In this document: positions 29,411-38,741 of the stretch, one piece after another | Position numbering within the stretch: the stretch's first letter is position 1 | How the letters are laid out: the number at the start of each line of letters is the position of its first letter | Assembly: GCA_026415495.1 (NCBI GenBank) | Contig: JAOAGZ010000017.1 | Coordinates: 1-41,272, forward strand | Reading direction: 5' to 3' | Length of the DNA: 41,272 bases | From: Eximiradius proteiniborus | GTDB lineage: Bacteria; Bacteroidota; Ignavibacteria; Kapaibacteriales; UBA2268 | The notes under the pieces: model-generated | The model's input: the letters and a program-made list of their open reading frames with translations, nothing else | Databases searched by the model: none | Told to the model about the DNA's origin: nothing | Translations under genes and position numbers: made by a program

Positions 29411-31042
29411 TTAAAAAGATGAACTAATCGAAAGATAAAAGCCATTAGAAGCCGGAACTCTGCGGCAAACGCCACCAACACAGATAATACCTTGATTTTG
29501 TTTTCCGTAAGAGAGCTGAATTCTGTTTGAACCGACGACATAAGTGAAAGAAGCCGAATAGTAGTGTATTTTCAAGTCGTCGAATTCATTTCCATAGTTG
29601 TAATCGTCGCTGATTGAAAAATAAAACGAAGGGGAAACCGAGTATTCGAGCAGAGCAGAAATCCAGTTGCCATAACGAGTATCACCAACGTGAGCAGAAG
29701 AATCTTGCTTTGCCCAAAGATGTTGCAATTCGAAACGAATCGCGTTTTTGTCGTCAATTTTATAAGTGCCGTCCATAATCAAGAAGTTTCCTTTGATTTG
29801 TCCATATTTTGGAGCACCTTCGTTTTCTAAGATGTCTTTGTCGTAAATCATATTAATGTAGGACAGGCTACCTTTGAATTTGGAAGAGAATTTTTTAGAA
29901 ATGTTAATAGTAAAATCCTGATAGAATAATCTATCGCCAATTGCAAATAAATCTGAATTGTATTTATATTGACTTGTGTGAGTTGTATCGATTGATTGGA
30001 TGCGGGAGAAATTAATGTTTAAATTTGTTCCATATTTGCCACCCAAAGCCGATAAAGCAGGCAAAACATAATTAATTTCAGCCTGGATGCCAGCTTCGCC
30101 ATTTAATTTAGTTGCAAAAGGAAACATATTGGGAAGCTTATAAGGACTTTGTTTGTTGATTGGAGGAATATAGCTCAGAGTAAGATTATTGCCGGCAGCC
30201 GACCTATCGGAACGGAAATCCATATTATCAAGTTTATGAGCAGAGAGAGCAAAGCTAAATCCTTTGGTAAAATAGGAACCATTAAGCGATAAGCCATAGC
30301 CATTATTATAAGAGTTGTTATTTGTAGTATTCGGGTCATTGTATTTGTAACCAAATTCAGCATCAAACAGAAAACTACTGCCTGAAAGCCCCAATCTTGT
30401 GGAATAAGCGAGCACATTTTCCGGCATACGCAGAAACGGGTCGTCATCTTTCTGATAGCGACTAACAATACTTCCACCAAGTTTAATATCGAAAGGAAGT
30501 TCTAATTTCGCGAACTCATTAAGGGCAAGATTGAAATCGCCACCTCGCACAATACCATCACTTTTGCCCCAGAAAATTCGCTGTTTACCAATTAGCCCGG
30601 TAATTTCCAAGCCATCGGACGGACGCAGCTTTACCCGAAAACCTTCGACAGCATTGTCTATGCCCAATGCACGTTCTTCGTAAGCACGGAAAATCATACC
30701 GCTGCCGAATTGCTCGTAGAAATCCCCAACAGTAGCAGAAAGGAAGTCGTTGCTCCACGAAGCATAACGATAAGAGACACCATAACCCTTATATTGTGGG
30801 TCGTATCCCAGTATTGGATTGAGATAAGCTTCGTAACGCAAACCAGCGTTAAAATTATCAAGAGTGTAGTTTAGGTTGAGAAAACCATTAGAAAGGATTT
30901 TCTCTTTGACATCGGGCGCACCGATAACGCTATCTTTTTTATAAGTTTGGGCTTCGAGTTGGAAATTTCCACTGATTTTACCAATATTTTGAGATAATAC
31001 GACATAAGGCACAAAAATAAGCAGGTAGATAAGCCTTTTCAT
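29411..31042 (-). CDS. Outer-membrane beta-barrel-like protein (resembles DUF6029 family)
   Basis: Signal peptide MKRLIYLLIFVPYVVLSQ; repeated alternating beta-strand pattern ending in aromatic Phe (LSISSSF); GDFYEQFGSGMIFRAYEERALGIDNAVEGFRV motif. Confidence 0.75.
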   Translation of the reverse strand: MKRLIYLLIFVPYVVLSQNIGKISGNFQLEAQTYKKDSVIGAPDVKEKILSNGFLNLNYTLDNFNAGLRYEAYLNPILGYDPQYKGYGVSYRYASWSNDFLSATVGDFYEQFGSGMIFRAYEERALGIDNAVEGFRVKLRPSDGLEITGLIGKQRIFWGKSDGIVRGGDFNLALNEFAKLELPFDIKLGGSIVSRYQKDDDPFLRMPENVLAYSTRLGLSGSSFLFDAEFGYKYNDPNTTNNNSYNNGYGLSLNGSYFTKGFSFALSAHKLDNMDFRSDRSAAGNNLTLSYIPPINKQSPYKLPNMFPFATKLNGEAGIQAEINYVLPALSALGGKYGTNLNINFSRIQSIDTTHTSQYKYNSDLFAIGDRLFYQDFTINISKKFSSKFKGSLSYINMIYDKDILENEGAPKYGQIKGNFLIMDGTYKIDDKNAIRFELQHLWAKQDSSAHVGDTRYGNWISALLEYSVSPSFYFSISDDYNYGNEFDDLKIHYYSASFTYVVGSNRIQLSYGKQNQGIICVGGVCRRVPASNGFYLSISSSF

Positions 31043-31087
31043 AACATTTCAACGATTAATTAAACAAACCACGATTAATAGAACAAA

Positions 31088-31909
31088 TTATCTGACAGCT
31101 TCCCATTCTTTGGTAATAGACTTATTGAAAAGCATAACAGTTACAGCATTAAGTCCCCAATAGAGCAAAGTTTTGAAATAGCCATATTTTCTGAAACGGC
31201 GGGTAGATTCGAGCACAACAATATTGCGGCAGAATTTCACCTTAGCTATTTTATTAATGCGGCGATACAAATCGAAATCTTCGCCGGCAACTATTTCACT
31301 ATTGTAGCCACCCACCTGCTCGAAAACGTTTCGCCGAACAATCTGGCACTCCCCACGCCCCATACCAAGCCCAATAAAATTGAGAAAGGCAACATATTGA
31401 TTATGAAGAAAGTAGAAAACTTTATCCTTGAAACGGATTTCGGAAGGGAAGCCACTCACATAGCAAGCAATAGCACCGCAATTGCCGGATTTATCATTTG
31501 CCCATTTCAAAATTTCAGAGAAGAATTTATCTAAATCGGCAGGATAAGAATCGGCATTAAGAAAAATCAGGACATCGCCGGAAGCAATCGAAGCCCCATT
31601 ATTTCTACCGGCGGCAATAGTCTGACGTTTGGAACTATCGTGAAGAATTATTTTATCGGAGTATTTTTTTGCAATCTCGACTGTTTTATCGGTGGAACCA
31701 CCATCGGAAACAATAAGTTCAAAATTATATTTTTTGCGTATTTCAGGCGTAAATCTCTTTAACTGTTCTTCGATTAGCTTTTCTTCTTGAAAAGTAGGGA
31801 TAATCAAGCTAAGCTTCACATCAACCTGTTTATTTGCTGAACTTTTATGATTTGGTTCAGCTTTTAGAGCTATTTTATCGTGTTGCTCGTATGATAACCT
31901 GTAATGCAA
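31088..31909 (-). CDS. Glycosyltransferase family 2
   Basis: LSLIIPTFQEEKLIEEQLKRF, VSDGGSTDKTVEIAKKY, LIFLNADSYP, VAGEDFDLYRRI. Exact start uncertain. Confidence 0.85.
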   Translation of the reverse strand: MHYRLSYEQHDKIALKAEPNHKSSANKQVDVKLSLIIPTFQEEKLIEEQLKRFTPEIRKKYNFELIVSDGGSTDKTVEIAKKYSDKIILHDSSKRQTIAAGRNNGASIASGDVLIFLNADSYPADLDKFFSEILKWANDKSGNCGAIACYVSGFPSEIRFKDKVFYFLHNQYVAFLNFIGLGMGRGECQIVRRNVFEQVGGYNSEIVAGEDFDLYRRINKIAKVKFCRNIVVLESTRRFRKYGYFKTLLYWGLNAVTVMLFNKSITKEWEAVR

Positions 31910-32127
31910 CTTTTACCTGTTAAATTATATATAAATTATAAAATTAACTATTTTTTCGTTCTTATTCAACTTAATAATAAATTCGGGGGATACAATTGAG
32001 AAAAAACAGATTTATTTGTAATGCATAATATACATATAATGAAACGATACGATACATTGTTTATCAACTGTCTGAATACAAAAGGGACAGTCTTTTCTTT
32101 TGGACATAAAAAATCAAGAAAAAATAA

Positions 32128-32159
32128 TTTGGGAAAATTTTGAAAAAATTGTATTTTTG
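32128..32159 (+). promoter_or_regulatory. Putative Bacteroidota-type promoter of rpmB (-33 TTTG / -7 TAnnTTTG)
   Basis: TTTG at 32128-32131 and TATTTTTG at 32152-32159 with 20-bp spacing, about 40 bp upstream of the rpmB ATG. Confidence 0.45.
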
Positions 32160-32199
32160 TTTTCTATTGAAAATGAAATAACTTATTTGGAGATAAAAA

Positions 32200-32421
32200 A
32201 TGGCAAGAAGATGTGAGCTTACAGGCGTTGGTCCGATGACTGGCAACAATGTATCGCACGCTAACAACAAAACACGCAGACGTTTCCTACCGAACTTGCA
32301 AAAGAAGAGAATCTGGTTGCCTGAGGAAAAACGTTGGATAACAATCAAAGCTACTGCTCGAGCATTAAAAACTTTGGATAAGAAAGGCTACGCAGCAATG
32401 ATTAAAGAATTAGCAAAGTAA
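32200..32421 (+). CDS. rpmB: 50S ribosomal protein L28
   Basis: [37 protein letters not shown], canonical L28 N-terminus. Confidence 0.97.
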   Translation: MARRCELTGVGPMTGNNVSHANNKTRRRFLPNLQKKRIWLPEEKRWITIKATARALKTLDKKGYAAMIKELAK

Positions 32422-32450
32422 TTTAGCTTAAGACAGTGTATTTAATATGA

Positions 32451-32480
32451 GCGAAAACGCGGGGGTTTTCGCTTTTTTTT
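32451..32480 (+). terminator. Intrinsic terminator after rpmB
   Basis: GCGAAAAC-gcgggg-GTTTTCGC followed by a T-run. Confidence 0.9.
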
Positions 32481-32492
32481 TAGGAGAATTTT

Positions 32493-33380
32493 ATGTATTG
32501 GGGCGAAATAGCGGCATTAACAGCAGCTTTTTTATGGGCAGCAGGTTCGTTTTTATTCACATCGGCAGTCAAGCGAATTGGCAGTATTCAACTCAATATA
32601 GACAGGATGACACTTGCAGCAGTATTCATAGCAATTACTATGCTGGCAGCAGGGATTTCTTTCAATTGCACGAAAAACCAATTGTTATACTTAGTCGGAA
32701 GTGGAATAGTAGGCTTGATTATCGGCGACACCGCATTATTCAGAGCATTTCGTGAGATGGGACCGCGAATAAGCTTGCTCATTTATTCTTTTAATCCGGC
32801 ATTTGCAGCGATATTAGCATTTATTTTGTTTGGGGAAAAGCTTCCATTTATTAGCATTATTGGAATTTTTCTAACGCTTTTGGGAATAATACTTGTTGTT
32901 ACAGAAAAGCCACGAAACGACAACCCAATGAATTTTAAAGTAACATTGCCGGGGGTGCTTTTTGCATTTATTTCGGCGTTAGGTCAAGCGGGAGGGCTAA
33001 TCTTTGCAAAATACGCTTTCAATGATAGCTACATACATAGTTTTACAGCGACTTTTTACAGAATATCTACTTCAGTCCTGTTGTTTCTCCCTCTGGGGGT
33101 TTTGCTGAAAAGATATGTAAACCCTTTCAAATTATACAGCAGAGACAAAAAATCTTTCAAGCAAATATCAATTGCTTCGATAATCGGACCATATCTTGGA
33201 ATAACGCTTAGCTTTTTCGCAATTTCACACACAAAGCTTGGAATTGCCTCGACATTGCTTGCTACGGTTCCGGTAATGATACTTCCAATGACAAGAATTG
33301 TGTATAAAGAAAAATTAACTTTAATTTCAGTTACGGGTGCAATTGTTGCATTTATTGGAATAGCGCTACTATTCGCATAA
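32493..33380 (+). CDS. DMT-superfamily (EamA) transporter
   Basis: About 10 TM helices in two repeats; ALTAAFLWAAGSFLFTSAVKRIG; second EamA repeat with KEKLTLISVTGAIVAFIGIALLF. Confidence 0.88.
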   Translation: MYWGEIAALTAAFLWAAGSFLFTSAVKRIGSIQLNIDRMTLAAVFIAITMLAAGISFNCTKNQLLYLVGSGIVGLIIGDTALFRAFREMGPRISLLIYSFNPAFAAILAFILFGEKLPFISIIGIFLTLLGIILVVTEKPRNDNPMNFKVTLPGVLFAFISALGQAGGLIFAKYAFNDSYIHSFTATFYRISTSVLLFLPLGVLLKRYVNPFKLYSRDKKSFKQISIASIIGPYLGITLSFFAISHTKLGIASTLLATVPVMILPMTRIVYKEKLTLISVTGAIVAFIGIALLFA

Positions 33381-33434
33381 AAGCAACAAAGTTATTAATT
33401 TTCAAACTGTAAAGAGCACATTTGTAGTTAAAGA

Positions 33435-34853
33435 TTACAGCTTCATTATTTTAACAACATTTTCCGGAAGTGATGTTTTTTCGGAAGTTCCGGTAACAAA
33501 AATAATTTTCTCACCCTTTTCGAAAATGTTATTATCAACAAGAAAATTGCAGATTGTATTAACTATATCGTCGGAATTATTGAGTTCCTCGAGCCAAAAA
33601 GAACGCACACCCCAGATGAGAGCGAGTTTTCGTTGAGTTTCTTTAAGTTCGGTGAAGGCAATAATTTCCTGACGAGGTCTGTATTTAGCGATATTAATTG
33701 CGGTGAACCCGCTGGTAGTCATAGCAATAATAGCGGAAGCATTCACTTGAGAAGAAACCTCGCAGGAGGCTTTTGAAAGTGCGTCGGAAAAATTATGGCG
33801 TTCGTCGCTCGGAACAATGCGTGGTTCGAGCATACGATGGAAATTTTTCTCGGTGGTTAGAATAATTCTATCCATATAATTAACGGCTTCGCACGGATAG
33901 CTTCCGGTGCTGGTTTCGCCACTAAGCATAACGCAATCAGTTCCGTCGATAACGGCGTTAGCTACATCGCTTGCTTCGGCACGGGTTGGGCGGGGATTTG
34001 TAATCATCGATTCAAGCATCTGGGTAGCAACGATTACGGGTTTGCCGTAGTAATTACATTTTTTAATAATGTTTTTTTGGAGAACTGGAACTTCTTCAGC
34101 AGGAGTTTCGAGCCCGAGATCGCCGCGGGCAACCATTATTCCGTCTGATTCTTCAATAATTTCATCAATACGTTCGCAGGCTTCGTATCGTTCAATTTTC
34201 GAGATTATTCCAACCTTTTTTTTGAAGATTTTCATTGCAGTTTTGAGTTCGATTACATCTTTTGCTGAACGGACAAAGGACAAAGCAACGTAATCAACAC
34301 CTAACTCTAATCCAAATTTCAAGTCTTCTATATCTTTTTCGGAAAGCGAAGGAGCAAAAGATTTTACACCTGGAGCAATAATTCCTTTGTTGTTCTTTAA
34401 ATTTCCGCCTTTAATAACTTCGGTAATTATATCGTTGCCAACCACCTGTTTAACTTTCAGAATCAGATAACCATCATCGAGCAGAAGAGTATTGCCAGCC
34501 GAAACTTCTTTAACAAGGTCTTTGTAGGTAGTGGAAACGCGGTTTTCGTCGCCCTCTTCGAGGTCGTCGGCAGTAATAATAAATTCGCTGCCGGGAGAAA
34601 GAAAAACAATTCCATTTCGCACATTTCGGGTGCGAATTTTGGGACCTTGCAAATCCTGAATGATAGCAATAGGTTTGCCGGTAATTTCTTCGGCACGTCT
34701 GATATTGGCGAAAATTTCCTGATGTTGCTGGTGGGTGCCGTGAGAAAAATTAAGCCGGGCAATATCCATTCCGTTGTGGACAAGTTCGACAAGTTTTTCA
34801 ACATCTGCGGTTGCCGGACCGATAGTGCAAATGATTTTGGTTCTTCTTCTCAT
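33435..34853 (-). CDS. pyk: Pyruvate kinase
   Basis: MRRRTKIICTIGPATADVEKLVELVHNGMDIARLNFSHG, IMVARGDLGLETPAEEVPVLQK, PTRAEASDVANAVIDGTDCVMLSGETSTGSYP. Confidence 0.97.
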   Translation of the reverse strand: MRRRTKIICTIGPATADVEKLVELVHNGMDIARLNFSHGTHQQHQEIFANIRRAEEITGKPIAIIQDLQGPKIRTRNVRNGIVFLSPGSEFIITADDLEEGDENRVSTTYKDLVKEVSAGNTLLLDDGYLILKVKQVVGNDIITEVIKGGNLKNNKGIIAPGVKSFAPSLSEKDIEDLKFGLELGVDYVALSFVRSAKDVIELKTAMKIFKKKVGIISKIERYEACERIDEIIEESDGIMVARGDLGLETPAEEVPVLQKNIIKKCNYYGKPVIVATQMLESMITNPRPTRAEASDVANAVIDGTDCVMLSGETSTGSYPCEAVNYMDRIILTTEKNFHRMLEPRIVPSDERHNFSDALSKASCEVSSQVNASAIIAMTTSGFTAINIAKYRPRQEIIAFTELKETQRKLALIWGVRSFWLEELNNSDDIVNTICNFLVDNNIFEKGEKIIFVTGTSEKTSLPENVVKIMKL

Positions 34854-34861
34854 TTGGTTCT

Positions 34862-35851
34862 CTATTTAATTCTACCAATAAAAACGGGATTTTCGGCTTT
34901 GAGAGATTCCATAATGCTATAAGCATTTTGCTCGGATGTAATCAAAATTATGCCGATACCTAAATTGAATACTTGTCGCATCTCTTCTTCGGGAACGTTT
35001 CCAACTTTTTGAATCAATTGAAAAATAGGTGGACGTTGCCAGCTATCCCAGAAAATTTCTAATTCGAGAGGCTTACGAACAACACGGGAAGTATTTCCAA
35101 CAATACCACCGCCGGTAATATGAGAGATACCGCTTACAAGCCCTTTTTCAGCCAAAGGATGAACAACGTGCAAATACGAGCGATGGATTTTCAGAAGCTC
35201 TTCGCCTAATGAACAGCCTAATTCTTCGATATAATCATCAACTTTATATTTAGCAAAAAGGACTTTGCGGGCAAGAGAATAACCATTCGTATGAAGTCCG
35301 TTTGATGGTAAACCAATCAGAACATCACCCGATTGCACAGAACTACCATTTACAATTTTAGATTTATCGACAACGCCAACAATTGTTCCGCTTACGTCAT
35401 ACTCGCCGTCAGCGTAAATTGAAGGCATTTCGGCAGTTTCGCCACCAATTAGTGCAGTAGAATTTTCACGGCAAGCTTTGACAAACCCTGAGATTACCTG
35501 TTCGGCAACAGAGGGTTCGAGCCGACCGGTAGCAAAATAATCAAGGAAGAACAAAGGTTTAGCACCGCAGGCAAGAATATCATTAACGCAGTGATTCACA
35601 AGGCATTGCCCGACAGTGTCGTGCTTGTTGGCAGCGAAAGCAACTTTTAGCTTTGTTCCGACCCCGTCAGTGCTTGCAACAAGCACCGGCTCGGAATAGC
35701 CATCAAATTTTGCTTCGTAAAGCCCGCCGAAAAGTCCAATTTCAGAAAGAACTTTTTCGTTGAAGGTAGTTTTTACAAGAGGTTTTATTCTACTGACTAA
35801 TTCTTCGCCTGCTTCTATGTTTACTCCTGAGGCTTTGTAAGTTTCGTTCAT
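34862..35851 (-). CDS. purM: Phosphoribosylformylglycinamidine cyclo-ligase
   Basis: YKASGVNIEAGEELVSRIKPLVKTTF, STDGVGTKLKVAF, NHCVNDILACGAKPLFFLDYFATGRL, LIGGETAEMPSIY. Confidence 0.96.
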   Translation of the reverse strand: MNETYKASGVNIEAGEELVSRIKPLVKTTFNEKVLSEIGLFGGLYEAKFDGYSEPVLVASTDGVGTKLKVAFAANKHDTVGQCLVNHCVNDILACGAKPLFFLDYFATGRLEPSVAEQVISGFVKACRENSTALIGGETAEMPSIYADGEYDVSGTIVGVVDKSKIVNGSSVQSGDVLIGLPSNGLHTNGYSLARKVLFAKYKVDDYIEELGCSLGEELLKIHRSYLHVVHPLAEKGLVSGISHITGGGIVGNTSRVVRKPLELEIFWDSWQRPPIFQLIQKVGNVPEEEMRQVFNLGIGIILITSEQNAYSIMESLKAENPVFIGRIK

Positions 35852-35964
35852 TTTTTCTCCCAAATCAAAAAAACAAAATTACGATTAAATACAATAAGTT
35901 AAAAACAAGAGTTGAACGTTTTTTGATAATTAACAATAATTCATTATTAATTAATATAGTTTGT

Positions 35965-37056
35965 ATGAAAATAAACGGAACTGAATATTGTTCGCTTTGG
36001 GAAGAAAACAGTAAAGCTCTATCGATAAGTGCAATAGACCAACGATTATTGCCGTTCAGGTTGGAAATTGCCAAAATTGCAAGTTACAAAGAAATGGTAA
36101 TGGCAATAAAAGAAATGACAATACGAGGTGCCCCACTGATTGGAATAGGCGGCGCGTACGCAATTATGCTCGCATTGCAAGAGATTGTTCAAAATAAGCA
36201 ACCTTTTGAAAAGATTAATGAAATTATTTCAGAGATTCGCTCGGCACGTCCAACAGCAGTAAATTTGATGTGGGCAGTTGATAGAGTTGCTTCAAAAATT
36301 GATTTTTCGCTTTCGGTTGAGGAAAACTATGAACGCTCACTACAAATAGCCCGGCAAATTTATTCTGAAGAAGTGAGAGCCTGCAAGCAGATTGCAAAAT
36401 CTGGCTTCGACTTGATAGAAAATTTATATTCGAAATATCAACGACCGCTAAATATTCTAACGCATTGTAATGCAGGCTGGCTTGCAACAGTTGATTGGGG
36501 AACAGCACTTGCTCCGATTTATTACGCACACCGGAAAGAAATACCGCTTCACGTGTGGGTAGATGAGACGCGCCCACGCAATCAAGGAGCGAAACTTACT
36601 TCGTTTGAGTTGCTAGGCGAAAATATTGCTCACACAATTATTGCGGACAACACAGGTGGCTTGCTTATGCAAACGGGCAAGGTGGACGCTGTAATTGTTG
36701 GTGCAGATAGAGTTACAAGCAAAGGCGACGTTTGCAACAAGGTGGGAACTTATTTAAAAGCTTTAGCTGCAAAAGAGCATAATATCCCGTTCTGGGTAGC
36801 TTTCCCGACAAGCACAATAGATTGGGAAATAAGTGATTATAGAGAAATACCAATAGAAGAACGCCCGAGCGAAGAGATTGACTATATAGAAGGAGAATAT
36901 CTGGACAAAATCTGTAAAGTGAGAATTACACCGACTGGCTCGAAATCTCTGAACTATGCATTTGATATAACTCCGAACCAATTTGTTTCGAAGTATATTA
37001 CTGAACTTGGCGTGTTTGATAGCATTCAAAGTTTAAAAGACGAGAGCTTCACATAA
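35965..37056 (+). CDS. mtnA: S-methyl-5-thioribose-1-phosphate isomerase
   Basis: MTIRGAPLIGIGGAYA, LTHCNAGWLATVDWGTALAPIY, VWVDETRPRNQGAKLTSFEL, GADRVTSKGDVCNKVGTY. Start set to the internal Met (MKINGTEYC). Confidence 0.95.
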   Translation: MKINGTEYCSLWEENSKALSISAIDQRLLPFRLEIAKIASYKEMVMAIKEMTIRGAPLIGIGGAYAIMLALQEIVQNKQPFEKINEIISEIRSARPTAVNLMWAVDRVASKIDFSLSVEENYERSLQIARQIYSEEVRACKQIAKSGFDLIENLYSKYQRPLNILTHCNAGWLATVDWGTALAPIYYAHRKEIPLHVWVDETRPRNQGAKLTSFELLGENIAHTIIADNTGGLLMQTGKVDAVIVGADRVTSKGDVCNKVGTYLKALAAKEHNIPFWVAFPTSTIDWEISDYREIPIEERPSEEIDYIEGEYLDKICKVRITPTGSKSLNYAFDITPNQFVSKYITELGVFDSIQSLKDESFT

Positions 37057-37057
37057 A

Positions 37058-37083
37058 AAATGGCGGGATGTTTCCCGCCATTT
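37058..37083. terminator. Intrinsic terminator (bidirectional) between mtnA and the DUF1573 gene
   Basis: AAATGGCGGGA-tgt-TTCCCGCCATTT inverted repeat just after the mtnA stop. Confidence 0.85.
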
Positions 37084-37112
37084 ATAAAATCAAGAAAAGC
37101 AGATTTACTTTA

Positions 37113-37817
37113 TTAATTTTTATTTTGCTTTGGGTCGACAGCACTTCCCCATCCATTTATATCAATAGTTTTGGATTCTTCGTTGTCTGTTGTAATGGAC
37201 ACACGAATTGAATTAACACCGATTTGCGTTGGGGTGAATTTTACTTCCAGAGGAGTTTCAGATTTTGGTTTAAGCACATCATTAGCTTTAAGGTTGATTT
37301 TAAGAGATTCAGGGTTAGTCTTTATATCCAAAATTTTGATTGGAGCATCAGTATTATTTTTTAGCATAACTTTGGAGCTTGCTTCCTGCAAATAGTAGAG
37401 TTCGTTGAAAGGAATATATTGAGGCACAACAACAATCGGACGGAACACATTTGCTTTGATATAGTAGTAGAAAGATTTTTTCTCGGGGTCGGTGGATTCA
37501 ATCATAATGCTTTTGACAACGTTATCGGAATAACCGGTAATATTCAAAGTAATGTCTAAATTAGCAGAATCGCCGGGAGGAAGAATCTTTTTGTCGAGCG
37601 GAGCAGTAGTGCAACCGCATCCCGGTTTCACATTAATAATGTGGAGTTCCTCGTTGCCTCTGTTGTAAATTTTGACAGTTGCTTTCAGAGGGTTATCGGT
37701 TGATTTGACCTTGCCCCAATTATATTCATTTGGTGGGAAAATTTCAAGTTTTGGCTGGGAGTAAGCAACAACACTCAAACCGATAAAAACTAAGAACAAA
37801 CCTAATAATCTTTTCAT
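37113..37817 (-). CDS. DUF1573 (Ig-like) domain secreted protein
   Basis: Signal peptide; FNWGKVKSTDNPLKATVKIYNRGNEELHIINVKPGCGCTTAPLDKKILPPGDSA is the DUF1573 GCGCT motif. Confidence 0.88.
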   Translation of the reverse strand: MKRLLGLFLVFIGLSVVAYSQPKLEIFPPNEYNWGKVKSTDNPLKATVKIYNRGNEELHIINVKPGCGCTTAPLDKKILPPGDSANLDITLNITGYSDNVVKSIMIESTDPEKKSFYYYIKANVFRPIVVVPQYIPFNELYYLQEASSKVMLKNNTDAPIKILDIKTNPESLKINLKANDVLKPKSETPLEVKFTPTQIGVNSIRVSITTDNEESKTIDINGWGSAVDPKQNKN

Positions 37818-37884
37818 AACAAACCTTTAAACATTATTGATGAAACTAACAAACAAACTTAATAAAAAAAATAATATTATCAAA

Positions 37885-38733
37885 TTATGGTTGATTTTTC
37901 AGCAACATAAAAGTATCCCTGATTGCGTAAGCAGAGCCGACAACGCCGATACCACCTTCGACACTACCAAGCAACGGATTGACCGAATTGACACCAACGT
38001 TTTGCAAATACCAGCGAACTAAGTTCCAGTCTGCTGCCATAATAGTTACTTCGTGTTTACCAAACCATTTGAAACCTGACCACACAACACGGGTTTTTGT
38101 TGATGGAATTAATCCAGAAGCAGATTGTTCTTTATATCTATTTTCATTAATAAATGGATTATACACTCTTCTATTTTTTTCATTAGTAGGGGGCTCGAGA
38201 TATTTACCATATTCAAGAGTATCCAGACAAGTAATTGAAATAATATAATAATCGAAACCGGGTGCTTGTGTCCACGAAATCGAGTCGCTTTGAGGCAAAT
38301 TAATAGTATCTTTTGGATATTGTATAGTTTTGTTGACGCGCGTTTGCCAATAAATTTCAGAAGGAGTAGTAGTTTTGCCGCTTAGAATTTTTCCGTCGGG
38401 CAGTTTTACTTCAATTGAGTATTCAGTATTTGGTTTCACTTTATAATTAGCGTCCGGGTAGTAATAGCCGGGTTTTAAAGTATCATAGTTGAACAGAAGA
38501 GGGAACACTTGTCCATCGCCTTTGACCAAGACTTCTGCATTTTTGATAAAAGCTTGATAATGATTATATTTAGCAGAAATTGGCTGAGTTTTCAATACAG
38601 CAATATTTTGGATTGGCTCGCCGACGAGCAAAACTGCTTCCAGAACAACATCGGGTTTGTAATCGGTTGGGACATCATCACCGCAAGCAGCAAGAAACAC
38701 CAACGAAATCAATATATATTTGAGTTGTTTCAT
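37885..38733 (-). CDS. DUF4249-family lipoprotein
   Basis: MKQLKYILISLVFLAACGDD lipoprotein signal; located directly downstream of a TonB-dependent receptor; sequence pattern (VVLEAVLLVGEPIQNIAVLKTQPIS) typical of DUF4249. Confidence 0.8.
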   Translation of the reverse strand: MKQLKYILISLVFLAACGDDVPTDYKPDVVLEAVLLVGEPIQNIAVLKTQPISAKYNHYQAFIKNAEVLVKGDGQVFPLLFNYDTLKPGYYYPDANYKVKPNTEYSIEVKLPDGKILSGKTTTPSEIYWQTRVNKTIQYPKDTINLPQSDSISWTQAPGFDYYIISITCLDTLEYGKYLEPPTNEKNRRVYNPFINENRYKEQSASGLIPSTKTRVVWSGFKWFGKHEVTIMAADWNLVRWYLQNVGVNSVNPLLGSVEGGIGVVGSAYAIRDTFMLLKNQP

Positions 38734-38741
38734 TTATCCTC

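Noticed and set aside
32067-32091. ACTGTC...GACAGT imperfect hairpin upstream of rpmB
   Set aside because: Only a 6-bp stem with 13-nt loop; could be chance in AT-rich DNA, no conserved RNA family recognised.
32447-32755. 102-aa + strand ORF
   Set aside because: Starts inside the rpmB terminator and overlaps the EamA transporter in another frame.
35865-36074. 69-aa minus-strand ORF near purM/mtnA
   Set aside because: Overlaps the mtnA start antisense and the promoter region; no domain resemblance.
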